Origin: Pseudomonas hefeiensis
Lineage (GTDB): Bacteria > Pseudomonadota > Gammaproteobacteria > Pseudomonadales > Pseudomonadaceae
Assembly (NCBI RefSeq): GCF_030687835.1
Contig: NZ_CP117449.1
Coordinates: forward strand, 1,550,001 to 1,614,000
Reading direction: 5' to 3'
Length of the DNA stretch: 64,000 bases
The notes beneath the pieces were generated by a model. That model ran no database searches. It was not told where the DNA came from and saw nothing but the letters and a program-made list of their open reading frames with translations. The translations under genes were made by a program, and so were the position numbers. Shown in pieces: positions 1 through 8,981 of the stretch; position 1 is the stretch's first letter, and the number at the start of each line of letters is the position of its first letter.

Positions 1-3000
1 CGATATCGTGATCACCAACGCGGGTGCGGATATCGACAATCGCAGCGGTGGGATGTACGCCACGGGCAAGGTCAAGGTCATTGGCCGGGACATAGACAAC
101 AGCGGCGGCGGGCAGGTCAGTGCCAATCGCATCGACTTTGACCTTTCGGGCGCGCTGAACAACAACGCCGGCATCATCGAAAGCCAGGACAGCCTGGATA
201 TTCTCGCTGCCAGCCTGAGCAACCAGAAAGGCCAACTGCGCACCCTGGGCCAGAACAGCACGACGGTATTCAACATCGGTGGCCTGTTCGATAACAACGA
301 CGGCACCCTGGAAACCGCCAGCCAAAATGTCGGGCTGGACACCAACAGCCTCCAGAACGTGGGTGGCAAGCTGTTGCACACCGGCCTGGGAGTGTTCGGC
401 ATCAGCCAGGCCAACCTGGGGCAGGCCGGCGGTCAGCTGGTGACCTACGGCAACCTGACGGTGACGGCTGACCGCTGGACCAACAGCACGGCGATCCAGG
501 CCGGGCACTTGGTCGTGGATGTCGACCAGATGACCCAGACCGCCACCGGCCAGTTGCTCAGTACCGACAGCCTGGTGGGCCGTGGCAGCAACTGGCACGT
601 TGACGGCCTGATCGGCAGTGATGGGACCATCGACCTGCAACTGACCGGCGCCTATACAGGCAACGGCCGCTTGAGCAGTCTCGGCACCTTGGGCCTCAAG
701 GCCGCGCTGATCAATCTGGAGCAAAACGGCAGCATCGCGGGCGCTGGCAACACAACCGTCGTGGTCGATGGCGTCCTCAACAGCTACGGTCGCCTGACCT
801 CGGCGGCGGATATGAGCGTCACTGCCGCCACGATCAACAACTACGGCACGTTGGGCAGTGCCGGCGCGCTCGGCGTATCGACCGGCGACCTGCTCAACGA
901 GCGAGGACTGATTTTCAGCGCAGGCAATACCAGCCTGCGCGTCGACAGCCTGACCAACCGTTACGCCGATATCTACAGCCTGGGCAACCTGAGCATTGAT
1001 CGCGATGGGCTTGGCACGCATGCCAGCCGCATCCTCAACAGTTCCGGCTCGCTGCAGAGCGACGGCAGCATGCGCCTGGCGGCCAGCACGATCGACAATG
1101 TGCGCGAGATATTGACCACCAACGATGCCGGGATCTACACCGCCTCGATCAGGGGAGTCGCCTGTATCGCAGGCGTCAATGCCGGTGATTGCAGGGGCGG
1201 CAAGCAAAACCAGGTCTGGCAGATCATTCAGCGCGACAAGTTCGAAGTGACCGCGGCCAGTGCCGCCTCCAGCATCACCACCGGCGGCAACCTGGATATC
1301 CAGGGCGGCGCCCTCACCAACCAGAGCAGCAGCATCGGTGCCGCCGGTGCATTGACCGCCAATCTGGTCAGCCTGAACAACATCGGCCTTGAGACCGGCG
1401 AGATAGAAACCTCGCGCACTTTCATGTCCGCTCGCACCCGCAGCCCAGGTAGCCGGCGCGACGCCGCCAATACCTTTACCAACAAATACTGGATTCAAAG
1501 CCCCACCTACGACCCCAACGACCTGAGCGGTCTTGAAGCGGCGATGAGCCGTTTTATCGGCAGAACCGAACGTGAGCTGCCGCAGTTCCGTACTCAAATA
1601 GCCACCACCGATAACCAGACCTATGCCGCGATTATCCAGGCCGGCGGTGCCATCAACATTCCTACCCAAGGCGACGTCAACAGCGGCGTCGTGCGTGGCG
1701 GCTACAACTACGTCGGCGCTGGCCCACGCACCGACACCCAGGCCGACAACGCCTTCTCGACCCGTATCAGCGTCAATCGGCAGCTACCCCCGAACCTGAT
1801 TCAGCAACAGGTCGATCCGCTGGCCTTGCCGGGCTTTGACTTGCCCACCGGGCAAAACGGCCTGTTCCGCATGAGCGGCGACGGCTCCACCACGCCAACC
1901 CAAAGCACGGGCCTGACGCAAGTGCGTGGCCTGCCGGATCGCTCGTTCCAGGCCAACCCGCAAAAGTACCTGATCGAGACCAACCCGGCGCTGACCGACA
2001 TGCGCCGGTTCATGAGCTCCGATTACCTGCTGACAAACCTGGGCTACGACCCGGACACCGCCGCCAAGCGCCTGGGCGACGGCTTCTACGAACAACGCCT
2101 GATCCAGCAAGCCGTGATCGCCCGCACCGGCCAACGCTTCCTCGACGGCCAGAACTCCGACGACGGCATGTTCAAGTACCTGATGAACAACGCCATCGCC
2201 AGCAAGGACAGTCTCAACCTGTCCCTAGGCGTCAGCCTGACCGCCGAACAGGTTGCGGCCCTGACCCATGACATCGTCTGGATGGAAAACCGGACGGTGA
2301 ATAATCAACAGGTGCTGGTGCCGGTGCTTTATCTGGCCCAGGCCAACAATCGTCTGGCGCCGAATGGTGCGCTGATTCAGGGCTCAGACGTCAGCCTGAT
2401 TGCGGGTAGGAACCTGAACAATGCGGGCACCTTGCGTGCGTCCAGCAACCTGAGGGCGACGGCGGGCGACAGTCTGGTTAACAGCGGGTTGTTGGAGGCG
2501 GGGAATCGTCTTGAGGCGTTGGCGGGGAATGATCTTACTAACCGGGCGGGTGGGGTTATTGCTGGGCGGGATGTCAGTGTTGTTGCCGTGACCGGTGATT
2601 TGACCAATGAGCGAACCATCACGCGGCATGCCAGCAGCACTGGCTACAAGACTGAGCAACGCGACTTTGCTGACAGCGCGGCGCGGATTGAGGCGAGTCA
2701 TGACCTGAGCGCGGGCGCTGGGCGGGATATTGCCAATGTTGGTGGTGTGCTCAAGAGTGGTAACGACACCACATTGCGCGCAGCCCGAAATATGAACATC
2801 ACCGCCGCCGAGCAGGTGGACAGCCATACGCAGGGCAGCAAACATCGAGACCAGACCATTACCCAGAATGGTTCTAGCGTTACGGTTGGGCGCGATCTTC
2901 AGGCCGCTGCGGGCGGTGACCTCAAGGTGGTCGCTAGCCAGGTCGAAGCCAAGCGGAACTTGGCCATTGTCGCTACCAAGAACTTGACCTTGGGGCCAGC

Positions 3001-6000
3001 GGCGAATGAACAGCATTCGTATGGCCAGAGCAAGAAGGTCAAGAGCATCGAGGATCATGTCCAGCAGGTGTCCACCACGCTCAAGGCGGGCGGGGATGCG
3101 ACGCTGAGCGCGGGGCAGGATCTCACGTTGGTAGCGAGTACGGTCAACGCGGGGAATGAGGCGTATCTGGTGGCGGGTAACAACCTCGCCCTGAGGGCCG
3201 CGGCGGATCAGGACTACAGCTTCTACAGCAAGACCAAGAAGTCTTCTTCCGGGAAGAAATTCCGGCTGGATGAAACGGACAGCACCACCCAGGTGGGCAG
3301 CCTGGTCAGTTCTGGCGGCAACAGCACACTGGTGGCGGGAGAAAACCTGCTGTTGGCGGGTAGCGCGGTGACCGCCGAGAAAGGTGCGACGAAATTGGTC
3401 GCAGGCAAGGATGTTCAGATTTTTGCCGTGACGGATTCCGACAGCGCTCGACATGAGCGTAAGGAAAGCAAAAGCAGTTGGGGCGGGTTCAAGTCGAGCA
3501 AAGTCCAGGACAAGGTCGACGAGAAACGCACCACGGCGGTGGGCAGCATGGTCTCCGGCGAGACGGTTACGGTCGCGGGCGGCCAAGATGTGAAAGTGAC
3601 GGGCTCGTCCCTGGTCAGTACCGGTGATCTGGCAGTCCAGGCCGGGCGCGACCTGACCATCGACGCGGCGCAGAACACCTTCTCGCGCACCGATATGCAT
3701 AAGGAAAAGAATCGTGACCTGACAGGTGTGCTGACCGGTAACAAGCTGGGCCTGGATGACATGACGGGCAACCAGCATCTGTTTATCAACAGCCAGAAGC
3801 ACAACGGCACGGCTACAGAAACCACGCTCACCGGCAGCACAGTTGGCTCCAGCTCCGGCAATGTAACGCTGACGGCTGGGCGCGAGTTGAGTGTGGTGGC
3901 TAGTGATCTAGTCAGTACCAAAGATATGTCCTTGAACGGTGCTAACGTCACCATCGCTGCCGGGACTGAAACAGCGGATCAGATCAGCAAGGATAACTCC
4001 AGAAGTTTGGCCGTGGGGCGTGTAGTCGGCGGGATAGTGGTCGATACCGTCAAGAGCATTCGTAATGATGTACGGGCGGCACAACAAGCCGATGACAGCC
4101 GCTTAAAGGCAGTTAAAGCTGCGCAGGCGCTGCTTTCGGCCTACAACGCCATGCGCGGCGATGACAGTGCGGCTAATGAGTCGGATGGCAGGCCAGCCAA
4201 CAGCAAAGGCTCTTTTATCAAAATTGGTACTGAGCTGGCTTCTACTCGCAAGAAGAGCACCAGCGAATATCACGCTGAAACGGTCAAACAATCGACACTC
4301 AACAGTGGTGGCAGCCTCGCCATCGTCGCCACGGGTAACGCGCCAGACACCAAAGGCGATATCCATATTGTTGGCAGCAGCCTTAAGGCCAACGACACCT
4401 TGTTGCAGGCCAAAAACAACATCACTCTGGAAAGTGCTCAGGACCGAAGAAATTGGGATAACCAGAACACCACCAACAAGACCAGTATTGGAGCCAGCTT
4501 CAACATCGGTGAGCAGATGGGGTTCACCCTCGACCTCGGTGCAAGAATGGCCAAGGGGATGGGGACCGGTCGTGAGGTCACCCAAGTCAACAGCACGGTC
4601 GATACGGGACTCCTGGTTCTAAAAAGTGGTCAGGACACCACGCTGGCGGGCGCTCAAGTGCGGGCTGACGCTATCAAGGCGGATATCGGAGGCAATCTGA
4701 ACATCGCCTCGCGCCAGGACGAGGCAAGCCAGAAGAACAAACAAACCAGCGGCGGCGTAGGGGTGAGTATCTGTGTGCCTCCGTTCTGCCTGGGGGCAAT
4801 GGTATCGGGCTCCGCTGAATTCGCTGGCAGCAAAATGAACAGCGATTACAAGGCGGTGGCCCAGCAGACCGGCTTCTTCGCGGGTAGCGGCGGTTACGAC
4901 ATAAATGTCGGCAAAAACACCACGCTTCAAGGCGCGGTGATTGCCAGTGAAGCCAGTGTCGACAAAAACCATCTCAGCACTGGCCGGTTGTTGGTCAGTG
5001 ACATCAAAAACAAAAGCGATATCAAAAGCCAGGCCGCGGGCCTGAGCTATTCCGGTGCCACCGCAGGATTCGATGACGCCCGCTCCGGTGTCGGCGGCTC
5101 GATACCGTTGATGCTCAAGGAGTCCGACAGTAGTAAAACCCGTAGCGCCGTCAGCCTTGGGACGATCGTCGTGCGTGATGCTGCCGGGGCGAATGATCTT
5201 GAAGGTTTGAGTCGCGACACCGCCAATGCCAACGCTCACCTCGATCGGCCGGATGAAAAGGCCATGCAGGAGCGTATCGACCTGATTCAAAGCTCGGCGC
5301 AGTTGTCAGGCACCGTGATCAGTATGGTGGGCAAGGCCAAGGCAGATGCGGCAAACAAACAAGCGAAAGCGGCGGTTACCCCTGAGGAAAAACAAGCGGC
5401 TGCGGTTGCACTGGCTGACGCCAGTAGCTGGCAAGTGGGTGGTGATAAGCGGCTCATGGCGGACATCACGTCAGGGCTGATCGCTGCGGGTCTGGGCGGG
5501 GCGACAGGCAGCACAGCGGTTGGAATTGTTGCTAATACGTCGTCCAGTGACATCTTCAACAAAATCGGCAGCTTTGCCGATGCGCAGAAAAATCGAAAAG
5601 GAATTGACGACGCGACCCGAGCCGCGTGGGCGGAAGGTGGCGCGGCACGCGTGTTGTTGCATGCGTTGGCGGGGGCAGCAATTGGTTTGTCCAGCGGCAA
5701 TGCCCAAAGTGGTGCGTTAGGGGTAGGTGCCTCCGCAGCGCTCATGCCATCCATAAGTAACGCGCTAAGTGGTAGCTCGCTGAATGAGAAAGAGCAAAAC
5801 GCGCTGGCCACCCTAATTGCGATGAGTTTGGGGGCAGCGCTTGGTACAGGAAGCGGAGTCAGCGGCTCGGTGGTTGCGGGCAGCGGTGCGGCCTCAGTTG
5901 ACCTCAATAACCGTCAGTTACACATCGTTGAGGTCAATAGAATAAAGGCTTTGGCCGGTAAGTTTGCCGAAGATCAGAAGATTTCCGTCCAAGAGGCAGA

Positions 6001-6973
6001 GGCCAGGCTGCTTGCCCAGGCTCAGCAAAGTGTCGACAAAGACTTCGCCACCGATCATGCGATGGTTGATCTCGGAGCGGTCGTCTTTCTCCGGTCCCAG
6101 GCAGAGACGTTTGTTGACGAAAACGGACGCGTGATGTTGATGTTTGCGCCGAGCGGCAAAGATGCTTATGAAAACGCCGGGATGTATGGCCACACTTGGA
6201 GTCAGTTTACAAACGAGCAGCGGGCGATGTTGAGCGCCGCGTCAAGCAAAACCCAGTCTCAAAAGGAAAGCGAGATATGGGATGCTACGCGCAATACTGC
6301 CCTTGCCGGTTTGGGCAAAGGGGTCGTGAATTACCCTAGCGACTCCATTAACGGAATTATCGATCTCGGAAAGCAGCTTTTTCATGTTGACGGAGTGGGT
6401 AATGAGGTTGTTGGCGTACCTCTGGACTACAGGAATGAGACAGAGCAGGAGATTGCCAAGGGTACGCAGAATCTGATAAGCAATGCCATGGCGACGTTGG
6501 GCGCTGCGTGGACCTCTACTAGAAAGGGCGTTAACACTGTAGAGAGGGAAACCGAAACCTACTTTAGAGTCGAAGGTGGCGGAAGTGGCAAGAAAACAAG
6601 CCAAAACCGGATTAGTGTGAATGAAGATGGTAGTGTGACTATTGATTCCGGGTGTAGCGGCCAACTGTGTGTAAGTACAAACGGTCCTAATCATGCTAGT
6701 TATTATCTTGCAAACAGACGGGCTGATGGGGATGTAGTGGTTTTTGAAGTGGATGCAGCTTTGCATAAGGAAATCATGGCTTCGGCGATTCAACAAAAGC
6801 CGATGCCGAACGTACCTAGGGACCCTAATGCTCCTAAAATTGTCGATCCGGGTAAAGGCGAGCCGAGTATCTCACTAGAATTACCTAAGGTATGGGATCG
6901 TCTGATTGAGCAAAGCTCTTCGAAAGCGCGGGTGTTAACAAGTAAGGAGTTTGTTGATGAATTTGGTAAATGA
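1..6973 (+). CDS. cdiA: CdiA/FhaB-type two-partner-secretion toxin exoprotein, 5' end outside window
   Basis: A giant surface protein of a two-partner (CdiB/CdiA) secretion system, expected to inhibit neighbouring cells on contact. The frame is open to the first base, so the TPS secretion domain and true start lie upstream; at least 2321 residues are present. Order seen: filamentous-haemagglutinin repeats (about 1-400), a non-repetitive middle (about 460-790) with the KRLGDGFYEQRL type segment common in CdiA proteins, a second FHA repeat field (about 790-1700), a glycine/alanine-rich pre-toxin part with DLNNRQLH near residue 1964 (in the place of the VENN motif), and a variable C-terminal tail from about 2150. 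The tail starts with a FRVEGGGSG segment and ends with KVWDRL...SKEFVDEF. This recalls ADP-ribosyltransferase toxins of the TreTu kind, which is a tentative assignment. The last ~500 bases are AT-richer than the repeats, as expected for an exchanged toxin tip. The immunity gene overlaps its 3' end. Confidence 0.9.
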   Translation, partial: DIVITNAGADIDNRSGGMYATGKVKVIGRDIDNSGGGQVSANRIDFDLSGALNNNAGIIESQDSLDILAASLSNQKGQLRTLGQNSTTVFNIGGLFDNNDGTLETASQNVGLDTNSLQNVGGKLLHTGLGVFGISQANLGQAGGQLVTYGNLTVTADRWTNSTAIQAGHLVVDVDQMTQTATGQLLSTDSLVGRGSNWHVDGLIGSDGTIDLQLTGAYTGNGRLSSLGTLGLKAALINLEQNGSIAGAGNTTVVVDGVLNSYGRLTSAADMSVTAATINNYGTLGSAGALGVSTGDLLNERGLIFSAGNTSLRVDSLTNRYADIYSLGNLSIDRDGLGTHASRILNSSGSLQSDGSMRLAASTIDNVREILTTNDAGIYTASIRGVACIAGVNAGDCRGGKQNQVWQIIQRDKFEVTAASAASSITTGGNLDIQGGALTNQSSSIGAAGALTANLVSLNNIGLETGEIETSRTFMSARTRSPGSRRDAANTFTNKYWIQSPTYDPNDLSGLEAAMSRFIGRTERELPQFRTQIATTDNQTYAAIIQAGGAINIPTQGDVNSGVVRGGYNYVGAGPRTDTQADNAFSTRISVNRQLPPNLIQQQVDPLALPGFDLPTGQNGLFRMSGDGSTTPTQSTGLTQVRGLPDRSFQANPQKYLIETNPALTDMRRFMSSDYLLTNLGYDPDTAAKRLGDGFYEQRLIQQAVIARTGQRFLDGQNSDDGMFKYLMNNAIASKDSLNLSLGVSLTAEQVAALTHDIVWMENRTVNNQQVLVPVLYLAQANNRLAPNGALIQGSDVSLIAGRNLNNAGTLRASSNLRATAGDSLVNSGLLEAGNRLEALAGNDLTNRAGGVIAGRDVSVVAVTGDLTNERTITRHASSTGYKTEQRDFADSAARIEASHDLSAGAGRDIANVGGVLKSGNDTTLRAARNMNITAAEQVDSHTQGSKHRDQTITQNGSSVTVGRDLQAAAGGDLKVVASQVEAKRNLAIVATKNLTLGPAANEQHSYGQSKKVKSIEDHVQQVSTTLKAGGDATLSAGQDLTLVASTVNAGNEAYLVAGNNLALRAAADQDYSFYSKTKKSSSGKKFRLDETDSTTQVGSLVSSGGNSTLVAGENLLLAGSAVTAEKGATKLVAGKDVQIFAVTDSDSARHERKESKSSWGGFKSSKVQDKVDEKRTTAVGSMVSGETVTVAGGQDVKVTGSSLVSTGDLAVQAGRDLTIDAAQNTFSRTDMHKEKNRDLTGVLTGNKLGLDDMTGNQHLFINSQKHNGTATETTLTGSTVGSSSGNVTLTAGRELSVVASDLVSTKDMSLNGANVTIAAGTETADQISKDNSRSLAVGRVVGGIVVDTVKSIRNDVRAAQQADDSRLKAVKAAQALLSAYNAMRGDDSAANESDGRPANSKGSFIKIGTELASTRKKSTSEYHAETVKQSTLNSGGSLAIVATGNAPDTKGDIHIVGSSLKANDTLLQAKNNITLESAQDRRNWDNQNTTNKTSIGASFNIGEQMGFTLDLGARMAKGMGTGREVTQVNSTVDTGLLVLKSGQDTTLAGAQVRADAIKADIGGNLNIASRQDEASQKNKQTSGGVGVSICVPPFCLGAMVSGSAEFAGSKMNSDYKAVAQQTGFFAGSGGYDINVGKNTTLQGAVIASEASVDKNHLSTGRLLVSDIKNKSDIKSQAAGLSYSGATAGFDDARSGVGGSIPLMLKESDSSKTRSAVSLGTIVVRDAAGANDLEGLSRDTANANAHLDRPDEKAMQERIDLIQSSAQLSGTVISMVGKAKADAANKQAKAAVTPEEKQAAAVALADASSWQVGGDKRLMADITSGLIAAGLGGATGSTAVGIVANTSSSDIFNKIGSFADAQKNRKGIDDATRAAWAEGGAARVLLHALAGAAIGLSSGNAQSGALGVGASAALMPSISNALSGSSLNEKEQNALATLIAMSLGAALGTGSGVSGSVVAGSGAASVDLNNRQLHIVEVNRIKALAGKFAEDQKISVQEAEARLLAQAQQSVDKDFATDHAMVDLGAVVFLRSQAETFVDENGRVMLMFAPSGKDAYENAGMYGHTWSQFTNEQRAMLSAASSKTQSQKESEIWDATRNTALAGLGKGVVNYPSDSINGIIDLGKQLFHVDGVGNEVVGVPLDYRNETEQEIAKGTQNLISNAMATLGAAWTSTRKGVNTVERETETYFRVEGGGSGKKTSQNRISVNEDGSVTIDSGCSGQLCVSTNGPNHASYYLANRRADGDVVVFEVDAALHKEIMASAIQQKPMPNVPRDPNAPKIVDPGKGEPSISLELPKVWDRLIEQSSSKARVLTSKEFVDEFGK

Positions 6974-7565
6974 TTTTGACAGCCTGCTTGAAAATATTTT
7001 CGAAGGAAGGAAGGACTTGGCTGTGTTTGTCGTTGGCGGTAGGTGCTATTACCTCGCAGATGATAAAGAAAATTTTTGCATTGATGTAAGGCCTGAGTAT
7101 CGAGGGTATGTTGAGCGCGGTGTTATGGATGGTGATCTTTATGATGCTGCCATTTCTGCGTTTAGAGGTGGCGTCCCGGTCCTAGATATTAATACGTTTC
7201 AACGTTACCTAGATAATAACGGGGTTAAAGTTTACTCTTCTGCTTGGATGGGTGATTTTTTTAAGTATGGTCACTCCGTTGCCTATTTTGCTGAGTTCTA
7301 TAGACATATAGAAGACGTTTTGTCTGGTCGCGCAGAAGCTCGTCTGGCCGAGTGGGATAAGCTAAGGATGAGGCTGCCTCGATTCTACATAAATCTTGAT
7401 GGTAGGATATTTCAACATGTTGATTGGGATAGGTCGCATGAGTCTTATGTCCCTTCAGATTGGAATGCAAAAGCGTCTAGTGAGTTCGGAGAGTTGATTC
7501 CGAGTGAGAAAAAATATTGGATAGTGGATGGAATGGATTTTTGGCGTTTGCAATCTCAGGGGTAA
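6957..7565 (+). CDS. Candidate cognate CDI immunity protein (CdiI)
   Basis: 202 residues, starting at ATG 6957 inside the 3' end of cdiA (17-base overlap), with AAGGAG at 6944-6949 as ribosome binding site; the in-frame TTG at 6951 is less likely. A small cytosolic protein with no signal peptide or membrane segment, rich in acidic and aromatic residues. I do not recognise a family. The immunity role is inferred from position: in CDI loci the gene directly after the cdiA toxin tip encodes the protein that neutralises that tip. The overlap implies translational coupling with cdiA. Codon use is AT-rich like the toxin tip, so tip and immunity gene probably arrived together. Confidence 0.75.
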   Translation: MNLVNDFDSLLENIFEGRKDLAVFVVGGRCYYLADDKENFCIDVRPEYRGYVERGVMDGDLYDAAISAFRGGVPVLDINTFQRYLDNNGVKVYSSAWMGDFFKYGHSVAYFAEFYRHIEDVLSGRAEARLAEWDKLRMRLPRFYINLDGRIFQHVDWDRSHESYVPSDWNAKASSEFGELIPSEKKYWIVDGMDFWRLQSQG

Positions 7566-7612
7566 TTCTGAGGTGGTGAAAATGACTGGGATAGTGAAAA
7601 AAGGGTAGTGAG

Positions 7613-7666
7613 AAAAGGGACAGAATTATTTGGTTTCTCAATTCTTAATAAGTCCCCTTTTTTCTT
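7613..7666. repeat. Intergenic repeat A, copy 1
   Basis: Imperfect inverted repeat: AAAAGGGACAGAATTATTT on the left and TTCTTAATAAGTCCCC on the right. Related copies occur at 8989-9014 (right half), 13250-13325, 14742-14845 and 16548-16603, each beside a toxin or immunity gene. Confidence 0.75.
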
Positions 7667-7702
7667 AAATGTGTCTAGTCCTGAAATAGGTTTACACCTA
7701 TT

Positions 7703-8530
7703 TCACCCCAACGCCCGATGCATCGCATCGGGCGTTTTGTATTTCAGAGACAGGTGTGGACGCTCGCGGTTGTAGATCGATACCGACTCACTGACCATCT
7801 TCTTCGCCTGCGTTAAATCCTGTGGCCGCTGGAGCAAAAGCTCTGTCTTCAATATCCCGTTGACCCGCTCTGCCAAGGCGTTTTGGTAGCAGTCATAGCC
7901 ATCAGTCATCGAGCACCTGATGCCGTGCTTCGCATGCAACTCCTGATATATTCCCGAGCAATACTGGCTGCCTCTATCTGAGTGATGCACCAGCGGCTGC
8001 TCCGTTCGACGGTATTTCACCGCTCGGCGCAGCGCCTGCGCGACCGACTTGGTGTGTAGGCTTTCATGGACGTGATAGCCCACGATCTTTCGTGAAAAAG
8101 CATCCGTCACAAGGCTCAAGTAGGCCACACCTTCCTGAGTGGGCAGATAGGTGATGTCAGCCACCCAGACTTGTTCCGGGCCGCTGGGAATAACTTGATT
8201 AGGGCCGGGTTTGAGCAGGTTTGGATGACGCCGAAAGCGGTGATGGCTGTCGGTTGTCTTGTGATACGCCCGCTTGCGGGCTACCAATAAACGCCGTTCA
8301 CGCAGAATCGAAAACAGGCGATCTCGACCCACTTGCAGCTCAAGCTGAGGTTGGCACTGCAGCAAGTAATGCAGCTTTCGGGCGCCCAAACGTGGCTGCC
8401 GCTGACGTTTTTGCTGAACGAAATCGGCAACTTTCTGATCCAGAGCGAGACGCGCCGCATCGGCGCGATTGCGTTTGTAGTAAGCCTGTCGGCTTATCCC
8501 CATGAACTGGCAAGCCCTGCTGATGCTCAA
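7703..8530 (-). CDS. IS3-family transposase OrfB (DDE integrase core)
   Basis: 275 residues. Catalytic part of an IS3-type transposase. The N-terminal ~60 residues form an HTH_21-like region (QLELQVGRDRLFSILRERR), followed by the rve integrase core. The DDE triad is visible in WVADITYL, HHSDRGSQY and NALAERVNGILKTE. It starts with TTG 4 bases inside orfA and in the -1 frame relative to it. The frame is also open upstream of the TTG, so the active product is probably the OrfAB fusion made by -1 ribosomal slippage at C-AAA-AAC about 15 bases before the orfA stop. It appears intact. Confidence 0.92.
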   Translation of the reverse strand: MSISRACQFMGISRQAYYKRNRADAARLALDQKVADFVQQKRQRQPRLGARKLHYLLQCQPQLELQVGRDRLFSILRERRLLVARKRAYHKTTDSHHRFRRHPNLLKPGPNQVIPSGPEQVWVADITYLPTQEGVAYLSLVTDAFSRKIVGYHVHESLHTKSVAQALRRAVKYRRTEQPLVHHSDRGSQYCSGIYQELHAKHGIRCSMTDGYDCYQNALAERVNGILKTELLLQRPQDLTQAKKMVSESVSIYNRERPHLSLKYKTPDAMHRALG

Positions 8531-8928
8531 GTTTTGGATTCGTTTTTGCGCGAGGACTTGCCGGGACGCTTTTTTACGACAGAGAGACCGTAGTCATTTT
8601 TCAAGACATCCACGACCGCCTCGAAAAACTGCGCTTTCTGATTGGACAGCGCCAACTGCTCTTCAAGCTCTTTGATGCGTTGCTCTGGCGTTAATGGTCG
8701 GTTTTTGTCGGGCATAGACCCCATCCTCGGCGAGCCAATGTATGTGCCTGGGCTCCAATCTTGCCGACCATGCTTGCGTAACCACGTCAGAACGGTCGTT
8801 TTGCCTTGAATCCCGTAGCGCTCCTGAGCCTCTTTATAACTCAGCTCGCCTTTTTCGACCTGGTCGACGACCGACAATTTAAAGGTCAGCGTGTAGTCTC
8901 GCTGACTACGCCTTTTTCCTGCTTCCAT
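8527..8928 (-). CDS. IS3-family transposase OrfA (helix-turn-helix)
   Basis: 133 residues. Helix-turn-helix DNA-binding subunit that recognises the element ends. The N-terminal part (RRSQRDYTLTFKLSVVDQVE, then YKEAQERYGIQGKTTVLTWLRKHG) is the HTH_28-like domain; the C-terminal part (RIKELEEQLALSNQKAQFFEAV) is a leucine-zipper coiled coil. It ends in a lysine-rich stretch whose run of A residues allows slippage into orfB. Confidence 0.9.
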   Translation of the reverse strand: MEAGKRRSQRDYTLTFKLSVVDQVEKGELSYKEAQERYGIQGKTTVLTWLRKHGRQDWSPGTYIGSPRMGSMPDKNRPLTPEQRIKELEEQLALSNQKAQFFEAVVDVLKNDYGLSVVKKRPGKSSRKNESKT

Positions 8929-8981
8929 TACGCCCTCCTGAAAATAGATCAGAGGGTGTAAACCTTATTCAGGACGGGACA

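Larger units (their letters stand above)
7679..8974 (-). mobile_element. IS3-family insertion sequence, about 1.3 kb
   Basis: Terminal inverted repeats are visible: TCCTGAAATAGGTTTACACC at 7679-7698, and at 8955-8974 the complement of TCCTGAATAAGGTTTACACC. Between them lie orfA and orfB on the minus strand. No target duplication is apparent (ctag to the left, cggg to the right), which suggests deletion or rearrangement at one end. The element sits between the main cdiA/cdiI pair and the orphan CdiA tail, next to copies of repeat A. Confidence 0.85.

Noticed and set aside
2384..3802. 472-codon minus-strand open frame
   Set aside because: Antisense of the CdiA repeat field, created by repetitive composition.
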